Below are positions 1 through 5,251 of a DNA stretch of 11,015 nucleotides, piece after piece. The translations under genes and the position numbers were made by a program. The DNA is from Nitrososphaeria archaeon (lineage in GTDB: Archaea; Thermoproteota; Nitrososphaeria; JACIWG01): NCBI GenBank assembly GCA_014361085.1, contig JACIWG010000047.1:1-11015 (forward strand), written 5' to 3'. The notes beneath the pieces were generated by a model that did no database searches, was not told where the DNA came from, and saw only the letters and a program-made list of their open reading frames with translations. Within the stretch, counting starts at the first letter, position 1, and each line of letters opens with the position of its first letter.

Positions 1-154
1 CATATTCTAGCATAAGTCTAAGATATGCTTTCTCAACCCTACCATCGTTTACTGTGAACATGAAACTGCAGTCGTAACAGTAAAATTTGGTCCTATCCAC
101 ATCCTTCTCTATAACAAGCTCTTTTTTGCATATTGGGCATTTAAAAATAGGCAA
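1..154 (-). CDS. Small zinc-ribbon protein, N-terminal part (runs off left edge)
   Basis: Only the first 51 codons are visible; the rest lies beyond base 1. The protein carries two CxxC knuckles, C6-P-I-C9 and C26-Y-D-C29, 16 residues apart. That is a typical four-cysteine zinc ribbon at the extreme N-terminus. A basic and aromatic segment follows (residues 39-51), which may begin a helix. The start is the TTG at 154-152: the codon just upstream in frame is TGA, so translation cannot begin earlier, and the zinc ribbon would be lost with any later start. An AT-rich TATA-like stretch about 27 nt upstream suggests a leaderless transcript divergent from hppA. Such ribbons occur in transcription, translation and many uncharacterised archaeal proteins, so no function is assigned. 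The fold is well supported; the role is unknown. Confidence 0.6.
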   Translation of the reverse strand, partial: MPIFKCPICKKELVIEKDVDRTKFYCYDCSFMFTVNDGRVEKAYLRLMLEY

Positions 155-175
155 TCAAGTGGTAATCAAAAAAGT

Positions 176-186
176 TAATTTAAAAA
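176..186 (-). promoter_or_regulatory. TATA-like box for the zinc-ribbon gene
   Basis: Read on the minus strand this is TTTTTAAATTA. It is centred about 27 nt upstream of the TTG start at 154, the usual archaeal TATA spacing for a leaderless transcript. It is inferred from spacing and base composition only, in an AT-rich region where chance matches are common. Confidence 0.3.
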
Positions 187-220
187 TTTTTTCAATTCAA
201 ACATTCATAATAATCAAAAA

Positions 221-229
221 TTCTATATA
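221..229 (+). promoter_or_regulatory. TATA-like box for hppA
   Basis: TTCTATATA is centred about 25 nt before position 250, which would give a leader of roughly 10 nt ahead of the hppA ATG at 262. Within that leader GTGAT (252-256) can pair with the anti-Shine-Dalgarno end of archaeal 16S rRNA, with 5 nt before the ATG. The box and the ribosome-binding site are mutually consistent, but neither has been tested. Confidence 0.4.
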
Positions 230-261
230 CTGCATTTTGATGGCCTCTAGTGTGATAGCTC

Positions 262-2415
262 ATGGAAGTTCCCACACCCTTTGAGCAGACAGCATTATAT
301 AGCGTAATCTTCGTGGCCATAGGAGCACTAGTTTACGCAGCACTTCTTGCAAAACAGGTTCTTAAAGAGCCTAAAGGTTCTGGAAAGATGGTTGACGTTT
401 GGGAGGGCATAAAGCAGGGTGCAAACGCTTACCTTAAAAGGCAGTTTAAGTCAATACTTCTACTTGTAGGCGTTCTCGCAGTAATATTATATGCTTCAGC
501 AGCATTAGCTAACGCCCCCTTTTCAATCTCATTGGGTAGAGCTGCAGCCTTCCTCATGGGAGCCTTCTTTTCAGCCTCTGTAGGCTATCTTGGAATGAAT
601 ATGGCTGTTCAAGGTAGTATAAGGACTTCAAATGTTGCAGGTAAGAGTTTCAGGGATGCCTTAAGAATATCATACCGTTCCGGCACCGTAACCGGAATGT
701 TGACCGACGGCCTAGGTCTTTTTGGTGGAACATTAATCTTCATACTCTTCCTAAAAGATGCTCCAGAAGTTCTATTGGGATTTGGTTTCGGAGGAACACT
801 TTTAGCTCTTTTCATGCGTGTTGGTGGAGGAATATATACTAAGGCTGCTGACGTCGGTGCAGACCTTGTCGGTAAAGTTGAAAAGGGTATTCCCGAAGAT
901 GACCCAAGAAATGCTGCTGTTGTAGCTGACCTTGTCGGCGACAATGTCGGAGACTGTGCCGGTATGGCTGCAGACATATTCGAATCATATGAAGTTACAA
1001 TGGTTTCTGCTATGTTGCTTGGCTTGGCCATAACCCCATTTGATTATAAATGGATTGTTTTTCCACTTCTTGTTAGGGCTATTGGTGTTATAAGCACTAT
1101 TGTTGGAACATACTTTGTATCTTTGTGGCCTGAAAGCTGGACTAAAGGTAACGCTTTCAAGGCAATGGATTTCTCATATGACCTTTCATCAGCTATATCC
1201 ATAATAAGCACCTTCTTTCTAGCACTATATTATGCTCAAGATTTAAGGGTGTTCTATGCAGTAGCCGTAGGAGTGCTTCTCGCCATAAGCTTTAACAAGC
1301 TTGCAGACTATTTCACAAGCCCGCACAGGAAGCCTGTTGACGAAATAGCTAAGTCATCTAATACTGGGGCTGCTACACTACTGCTTTCAGGTCTAGCTCT
1401 AGGCTTTGAAAGCACGGTATGGGTTTTGACAGTTATTGCTGCCACCATTGTTGCGTCAACAATATTCTTTACAGGTGGAGGTCCAATTTTCGCAATGTAT
1501 GGTGTAGCATTAGCTGGAATAGGAATGTTAACTCACACTGGAAACAATGTTTCAATGGACACTTATGGTCCAATAGCAGATAATGCTGGAGGTATTGCTG
1601 AAATGGCTGAAGCCGAGGAGGAGAAGAAGAGGGCTCTCGCAGCCCTTGACGAGGCAGGTAATACCACGAAAGCTGTTACAAAGGCTATCGCTATAGCTTC
1701 AGCTGTTCTAGCTGCAATATCACTCTTCGCATCCTATGCAGAGTCAATTGGTGCTGGACACACTATAACATTAGACATCGCTGAACCAATAGTATTTGTA
1801 GGCCTTCTTGTTGGAGGAGCCCTACCATTCCTCTTCAGCTCAATTTCTATAAGAGCTGTTGGAAGGACAGCTGGGAAAGTTATAGAAGAGGTTAGAGAAC
1901 AGTTCAAAATACCTGGTGTAATGGAGGGTAAGGTTAAGCCAGATTACGCGAAAGTCGTTTCAATTGTAACATCAGCTGCACAAAGAGAGCTTGTAGGCCT
2001 AGCCCTACTAGGAATATTGACTCCAATTGCAGTCGGTCTACTATTGGGTGAATTTGCTTTAGGAGCGTTCTTGGCTGGAGTGATACTTGTTGGCCAGCTT
2101 CTCGCAGTGTTTATGGCAAACACTGGCGCCGCATGGGATAATGCGAAAAAGAAGATAGAGGATGGCTTCTATGGTGGAAAGGGTTCAGATCAGCATAAGG
2201 CAGCCGTTATCGGTGACACTGTAGGTGATCCTCTAAAAGATACGGCTGGACCAGCATTAAATCCAATGATTAAGGTGATAAACCTAGTAAGTTTAATATT
2301 TGCTCCAGTAATAATAAAGTTTAGAGAAGATCCGCTAATTATGGCTATAACGGCTCTACTGCTAATAATAGTACTGGCTATTGTAATCATACGAAGCAAG
2401 AGAGAAGCATTTTAG
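262..2415 (+). CDS. hppA: Membrane-bound proton-translocating pyrophosphatase, K+-independent type
   Basis: This integral membrane pump hydrolyses cytoplasmic pyrophosphate and moves protons across the cell membrane. The 717 residues match the usual family length, with alternating hydrophobic segments from end to end (family members have about 16 membrane helices). Diagnostic motifs are all present: DVGADLVGKVE at 197-207, DLVGDNVGDCAG at 223-234, the YGPIADNAGGIAEM block in the middle and GDTVGDPLKDTAGP at 651-664. Together they supply the Asp-rich Mg-pyrophosphate site and the Lys ligands. At the potassium-determining site the sequence is GNTTKAVT, with Lys470 and Thr473; in this family Lys at this site replaces the bound K+, so I infer a K+-independent, proton-pumping enzyme. 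The ATG at 262 has a GTGAT ribosome-binding site 5 nt upstream. The gene looks monocistronic, ending in a TAG followed by a terminator-like hairpin and T tract. Confidence 0.97.
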   Translation: MEVPTPFEQTALYSVIFVAIGALVYAALLAKQVLKEPKGSGKMVDVWEGIKQGANAYLKRQFKSILLLVGVLAVILYASAALANAPFSISLGRAAAFLMGAFFSASVGYLGMNMAVQGSIRTSNVAGKSFRDALRISYRSGTVTGMLTDGLGLFGGTLIFILFLKDAPEVLLGFGFGGTLLALFMRVGGGIYTKAADVGADLVGKVEKGIPEDDPRNAAVVADLVGDNVGDCAGMAADIFESYEVTMVSAMLLGLAITPFDYKWIVFPLLVRAIGVISTIVGTYFVSLWPESWTKGNAFKAMDFSYDLSSAISIISTFFLALYYAQDLRVFYAVAVGVLLAISFNKLADYFTSPHRKPVDEIAKSSNTGAATLLLSGLALGFESTVWVLTVIAATIVASTIFFTGGGPIFAMYGVALAGIGMLTHTGNNVSMDTYGPIADNAGGIAEMAEAEEEKKRALAALDEAGNTTKAVTKAIAIASAVLAAISLFASYAESIGAGHTITLDIAEPIVFVGLLVGGALPFLFSSISIRAVGRTAGKVIEEVREQFKIPGVMEGKVKPDYAKVVSIVTSAAQRELVGLALLGILTPIAVGLLLGEFALGAFLAGVILVGQLLAVFMANTGAAWDNAKKKIEDGFYGGKGSDQHKAAVIGDTVGDPLKDTAGPALNPMIKVINLVSLIFAPVIIKFREDPLIMAITALLLIIVLAIVIIRSKREAF

Positions 2416-2416
2416 A

Positions 2417-2441
2417 AGGAAACTTCCTCTATTTTTTTTTT
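2417..2441 (+). terminator. Hairpin plus T10 tract after hppA
   Basis: AGGAA-AC-TTCCT forms a short 5-bp inverted repeat directly after the hppA stop codon. Three nt later comes an uninterrupted run of ten T (2432-2441). A T-run on the coding strand is the main archaeal termination signal; the weak hairpin may be incidental. Confidence 0.6.
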
Positions 2442-2510
2442 CATTAAAATTTTAGATAATTCATTCTCATATTAATTCTGTGACTCCATTTCTCTCTTTA
2501 ATAGAAAACA

Positions 2511-2520
2511 CTTAAATTAT
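2511..2520 (+). promoter_or_regulatory. TATA-like box for the small exported-protein gene
   Basis: CTTAAATTAT is centred 25 nt upstream of the ATG at 2541, with no Shine-Dalgarno-like sequence between. This is the arrangement expected for a leaderless archaeal transcript. Confidence 0.4.
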
Positions 2521-2540
2521 GCCTACAATTTAAGTTAGTG

Positions 2541-2921
2541 ATGAAGCTTAAAAAAATTGCAGTAATTTCAGTAGCCTTTTCAGTAATAGTTCTGCCAACA
2601 TTTGTCTTTTTGGGCTACACAGGTTTTTCTCCAACAATATCAACTTCTCCTATAACAGTTAATGCGTACTGGTTAAAGACGAACATTATATTAGGTGAGT
2701 CAACATTGTTTGTTGTTAAGGCTGCTAACAGTGATTTTGTAGTCCAAATATGGAAAGAGGGTCCAATGAATTCAAGTGAACTTATAATAGAGTATGAGGG
2801 CTCAGGCTTTTTATCACAAAATTTTGTTCCCCGAACTAGGGGAACCTACTATCTTAAAGTTATACTTCCCGATAAAAGTTTATGGGTGCAACAGGAAGAG
2901 TATATGTTAATTGTAGGTTAA
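2541..2921 (+). CDS. Small membrane-anchored or secreted protein, unknown function
   Basis: I do not recognise this 126-residue protein. It begins with a basic stretch (KLKK), then a hydrophobic segment at about residues 6-25, so it is either a signal peptide or a single membrane anchor. The remaining 100 residues are rich in alternating beta-branched and aromatic residues with no cysteines. They end in a GTYYLKV-like strand pattern that resembles one Ig-like or fibronectin-type beta sandwich. An N-S-S sequon is present in the middle, so N-glycosylation outside the cell is possible. The ATG at 2541 is preferred; a GTG directly before it (2538) would add one residue. The gene stands alone: its own TATA-like box lies upstream and the next gene is convergent. 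The export signal is visible; the fold is inference. Confidence 0.6.
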   Translation: MKLKKIAVISVAFSVIVLPTFVFLGYTGFSPTISTSPITVNAYWLKTNIILGESTLFVVKAANSDFVVQIWKEGPMNSSELIIEYEGSGFLSQNFVPRTRGTYYLKVILPDKSLWVQQEEYMLIVG

Positions 2922-2935
2922 TCTCTAACCATGTT

Positions 2936-2947
2936 ATTGTTAACAAT
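2936..2947. repeat. 12-bp perfect palindrome between convergent genes
   Basis: ATTGTTAACAAT is a perfect palindrome 14 nt after the stop of the exported-protein gene, followed by a T-rich stretch (GTTTATTTT). As RNA it could fold into a 4-bp stem with a TTAA loop, so it may help end transcription of the upstream gene. It could equally be chance in AT-rich DNA. Confidence 0.3.
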
Positions 2948-2978
2948 GTTTATTTTGCAAGATTATGGTTAAGGTAAT

Positions 2979-2998
2979 TTAACGGGCTTGCCTGTTAA
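2979..2998 (-). terminator. Hairpin overlapping the stop codon of the cysteine-rich gene
   Basis: TTAACGGGC and GCCTGTTAA form a 9-bp stem with one G-T mismatch and a two-base centre. It spans the TAA stop (2997-2995) of the minus-strand gene. It is the only GC-containing stem in the convergent intergenic region and may act as a terminator or a transcript-end stabiliser. No T-run follows on the minus strand, so termination is uncertain. Confidence 0.3.
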
Positions 2999-3168
2999 AA
3001 GTTTGCAACCATCATCCAATACTTGTGTCCACAAACTGGGCATCTTCCTTCAATATGTTTCGCTTTAGCCTCCTTCTCACCCTCAACCTGCTTTAGCAGC
3101 TCCTTCTCCATCTTTAATGGAGGACATTCTGTACACTTACATGTTGGAACCGAACAATATTTGCACAT
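2995..3168 (-). CDS. 57-residue cysteine-rich putative metal-binding protein
   Basis: This short gene encodes 57 residues with seven cysteines. The N-terminus is C2-x2-C5-x4-C10-x-C12-x2-C15; a charged Lys/Glu-rich linker (residues 19-38) likely forms a helix; the C-terminal part has C43-P-V-C46-G-H48. The spacing suggests a zinc- or iron-sulfur-binding miniprotein with two separate metal knots or one site closed across the helix. The start is firm: an in-frame TAG lies three codons upstream of the ATG at 3168, and AGGTAGGT, a good Shine-Dalgarno-like element, abuts it. The stop is TAA. The gene is divergent from the HEPN/nucleotidyltransferase pair and convergent with the exported-protein gene. 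I do not recognise a named family. The cysteine pattern and ribosome-binding site make a real gene likely despite its size. Confidence 0.7.
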   Translation of the reverse strand: MCKYCSVPTCKCTECPPLKMEKELLKQVEGEKEAKAKHIEGRCPVCGHKYWMMVANF

Positions 3169-3173
3169 ACCTA

Positions 3174-3190
3174 CCTATTAATATAATAGG
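3174..3190. promoter_or_regulatory. Perfect 7+3+7 palindrome, possible operator or leader hairpin
   Basis: CCTATTA-ATA-TAATAGG is a perfect inverted repeat lying 6 to 22 nt upstream of the cysteine-rich gene's ATG, and it abuts the AGGTAGGT ribosome-binding stretch. In DNA it could be an operator in the divergent promoter region. In the minus-strand transcript it would be a hairpin whose 3' arm ends in AGG and could mask ribosome access. It is about 78 bp from the HEPN start, so control of that operon is also possible. The symmetry is seen; its function is inferred. Confidence 0.4.
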
Positions 3191-3234
3191 CTATTAAACT
3201 TTAGAAACCTTTCCAATCAATTTTGTGGAAATAA

Positions 3235-3244
3235 GCTTATATGT
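3235..3244 (+). promoter_or_regulatory. TATA-like box for the HEPN/MNT operon
   Basis: GCTTATATGT is centred about 28 nt upstream of the HEPN ATG at 3268, with no ribosome-binding site between. This is consistent with a leaderless transcript. Confidence 0.4.
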
Positions 3245-3267
3245 GTGGCTAACTCATTCATAGTGTC

Positions 3268-3657
3268 ATGGTTTCTAGGGCTGGTGATTGGCTAAGGCAG
3301 GCTTTAAGGGACTTAGAGCATGCAGAGAAAGCTTTTGAGGACGGGCACTTTGAATGGGCCTGTTTTTCTGCACAGCAGGCTGCGGAAAAGGCTGTTAAGG
3401 CGCTTTTCCAGCATATTAGTATTGAAATTTGGGGTCATTCTATTTCAAGGATGCTGGACTCTCTTCCAGACAATCTTAAGCCAGATCATGTTCTAGTGGA
3501 TAAGGCTAAGGAATTGGATAGACATTATATTCCAACAAGATATCCTAATCTTCACTCTGAAGGCGCTCCAATGGACTATTATACAAAAGATGATGCTAGG
3601 AGGGCGATTATGTATGCAAAGGAAATCATCGAATTCTGCAGAAATAAGATTGTTTAG
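3268..3657 (+). CDS. HEPN domain protein, candidate toxin of a HEPN-MNT pair
   Basis: This 129-residue all-helical protein belongs to the COG2250-like HEPN group. The N-terminal helix pattern DWLRQALRDLEHAEKA, then WACFSAQQAAEKAVKAL (residues 30-46), and the motif DRHYIPTRYPN (84-94) are characteristic of the family. Within it R91-YPNL-H96 satisfies the Rx4-6H pattern used as an RNase active site in HEPN toxins, although the COG2250 branch is not uniformly shown to be catalytic. The gene overlaps the downstream nucleotidyltransferase gene by 44 nt, which is the standard two-gene arrangement. In characterised pairs such as HepT/MntA, HEPN is a toxin that cuts RNA and MNT neutralises it by AMP transfer. 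Either toxin-antitoxin activity or a housekeeping nucleotidyltransferase accessory role would fit here. The family call is strong; activity is inferred. Confidence 0.9.
   Translation: MVSRAGDWLRQALRDLEHAEKAFEDGHFEWACFSAQQAAEKAVKALFQHISIEIWGHSISRMLDSLPDNLKPDHVLVDKAKELDRHYIPTRYPNLHSEGAPMDYYTKDDARRAIMYAKEIIEFCRNKIV
3598..3604 (+). promoter_or_regulatory. Shine-Dalgarno site fixing the MNT start
   Basis: AGGAGGG lies 9-10 nt before the ATG at 3614, inside the end of the HEPN gene. It favours that start over the upstream ATG codons at 3590 and 3593, which lie before the site, and over the TTG at 3650. Confidence 0.5.
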
Positions 3658-4021
3658 GCTAGATTTAGAAAAGGTTCTAGAATTCCTTAGAGCATATGCT
3701 AGAAGGCTTGTTGATATAGGAAGGGCTGAACTGGTTGTGCTTATAGGTTCTTTAGCGAGAGGCAATTACACAGCCTTCTCTGACGCGGACCTTCTTATTG
3801 TAGCTGAAGATGTTCCCAAGCGTTCACTGGATAGAATTTCAGCCTATATTGAACCTAAAAGTCCCATCGATATTGAGCCAAGGGTTTTAACTAGAAATGA
3901 ATTTTATGTTATGGCTTCAGAGAAAAGTAAGCTTGTAAGGGAAGTGCTCGAATATGGAATAGTATTGGCTGGAGATTCAAAAATCTTGGATAATGCGAGA
4001 GTATATTTTTTAAATAAATAG
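3614..4021 (+). CDS. Minimal nucleotidyltransferase (MNT), candidate antitoxin
   Basis: This 135-residue protein has the nucleotidyltransferase signature G45-S46-LARG followed by S56-D57-A58-D59, the GSx(9-12)DxD pattern. A third acidic residue (D86, in SPIDIEP) sits on the next core strand. These residues bind two metal ions and transfer a nucleotide, so the active site looks complete. The length is typical of stand-alone MNT proteins, which lack the extra domains of larger polymerases. In paired systems the MNT partner adds AMP to a tyrosine or neighbouring residue of HEPN and silences it. The start at 3614 is chosen for the AGGAGGG upstream; the TTG at 3650 would remove 12 residues with no harm to the fold. 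The gene ends with TAG just before a short T-tract (4028-4032). Confidence 0.88.
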   Translation: MQRKSSNSAEIRLFRLDLEKVLEFLRAYARRLVDIGRAELVVLIGSLARGNYTAFSDADLLIVAEDVPKRSLDRISAYIEPKSPIDIEPRVLTRNEFYVMASEKSKLVREVLEYGIVLAGDSKILDNARVYFLNK

Positions 4022-4027
4022 TCTTCC

Positions 4028-4032
4028 TTTTT
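4028..4032 (+). terminator. Short T-tract after MNT gene
   Basis: Five consecutive T residues start 7 nt after the MNT stop codon, in a pyrimidine-rich stretch. This is a weak candidate for archaeal termination ahead of the flavodiiron protein promoter; no hairpin is visible. Confidence 0.25.
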
Positions 4033-4039
4033 ATATACA

Positions 4040-4049
4040 TTTAAATATT
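4040..4049 (+). promoter_or_regulatory. TATA-like box upstream of flavodiiron gene
   Basis: TTTAAATATT would place a start of transcription near 4070, about 9 nt before the TTG at 4079. A second candidate (AATTTTATAC, 4058-4067) would start transcription inside the coding region near 4089, so the first fits the inferred gene start better. Confidence 0.3.
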
Positions 4050-4078
4050 CGGCATACAATTTTATACGCTGAGCACAT

Positions 4079-5248
4079 TTGAGTTTTCTTGAAATTTCTA
4101 AGAACGTGTAGTGGGTTGGTGTTAAGGATTGGAGTAGGAGAATTTTTGACGCCCTCATACCTCTCCCACGTGGTACAAGCTATAACTCTTACCTTGTGGT
4201 TGGTGAGAGGGTGCTTCTTGTTGATACTGTTAACCCAGGGTTTGAGGGTGAACTGAAAAAGAATGTTGATTCTGTAGTTGGACTGGAAAATTTAGGCTAT
4301 TTGGTCATGAATCATGCTGAACCTGATCATGCTGTAGCCATACCATATTTGATGAGCTTAAATGGTAGACTTAAGCTTTTGACAACTTTAAAGGGTTCAA
4401 GGATGGCTCAAACATACTATAATGTTCCCTCTGATAGGATAATTGTTGTAAAGAATGGGGACAGTCTTGAGTTGGGTGGAAAAACTTTAAAGTTTATTGA
4501 GGCGCCGATGCTACATTTCAGGCCAACGATGTTCACGTACCTTCAAGAAGATAAGATACTGTTCTCATGCGACTTCTTTGGCTCGCATTTGGCTGAAGGC
4601 CTTTTCGATGATGATGTTGAAGACTTAACTGTTTTTGCACAGAAGTATTTTGGAGAAATCATGATGCCCTTTAAGGTTATGGGTAAGGCTGCATTAGAGA
4701 AGTTAAAGGATCTTGAAATAGATGTTATTGCTCCAAGCCATGGTCCAATATACAGGAATCCTGATAAGATTTTAAGCCTATACGAGAAATGGGTTGTAGG
4801 TTCTACAAGAGAGAAGGTTGTTGTAGTTTATGCAAGTATGTGGGGTTCAACCGAAAGCATTGCTCATTTGATATCGGAAAATTTAATTTCTGAAGGAGTA
4901 AATGTTGTTGAATATAATCTTTCTTATGCTGACTTAGGTGACCTTATAAAGGATCTTGTTGACTCGAGAGCTATTGTTTTAGCTTCTCCGACAGTGTTAA
5001 ATGGCGCTCACCCTTTAATGGTTTACTTCCTATACCTATTTAATGCATTGCGTCCACCTACAAAATACTGTGTCATATTTGGGTCATATGGCTGGGCTGA
5101 TGGTGCCGTGAAACAGATTAAAGATATGGTCGGGTCTAATGTTGAAGTCCTTGATGTTCTAGAAGTTAATGGTAGACCTAAAGAAGCTGAATTGGCTAAG
5201 ATTGTTGAAGCTGGAAAGATGCTTGCGAGAAAGGTTAAGGAATCATAG
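4079..5248 (+). CDS. fprA: Flavodiiron protein (FprA family), frame interrupted by in-frame TAG at 4109-4111
   Basis: Flavodiiron proteins reduce O2 to water, or NO to N2O, in anaerobes; archaeal FprA enzymes use F420H2. Read from the TTG at 4079 and through one TAG (codon 11), the product is 389 residues. A beta-lactamase-like diiron domain comes first, with ligands H79-x-E81-x-D83, H146, D165 and H221. A flavodoxin domain follows from about residue 246, with MWGSTES (254-260) for FMN and later FGSYGW. No C-terminal rubredoxin is present. The first five ligands fall at the same residue numbers as in Desulfovibrio gigas ROO, and the codon 5-23 region (EISKNV-TAG-WVGVKDWSRRIF) aligns with the family N-terminus. 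The true gene therefore starts at or near 4079, and TAG sits where an aromatic residue is usual. No ATG, GTG or TTG lies between the TAG and GTG 4196, which would drop 39 residues. A sequencing error, a recent nonsense mutation or recoding are all possible. Confidence 0.85.
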
Positions 5249-5251
5249 TTC

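Noticed and set aside
609..1031. Minus-strand frame inside hppA
   Set aside because: It is complementary to the most conserved coding stretch of hppA, has no ribosome-binding site and no recognisable domain.
2538..2544. GTGATGA, a perfect C-box as in archaeal C/D guide RNAs
   Set aside because: No CTGA D-box follows at a suitable distance, and the motif coincides with the start codon region of the exported-protein gene.
3590..3613. Longer MNT starting at ATG 3590 or 3593
   Set aside because: These starts precede the AGGAGGG site that serves ATG 3614 and would add residues that do not fit the domain's start.
4109..4111. Full reassignment of TAG to pyrrolysine in this genome
   Set aside because: hppA, the HEPN, MNT and flavodiiron genes and the dehydrogenase all end in TAG at family-typical lengths, so TAG works as a stop here. 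Local read-through remains possible and is listed as a finding.
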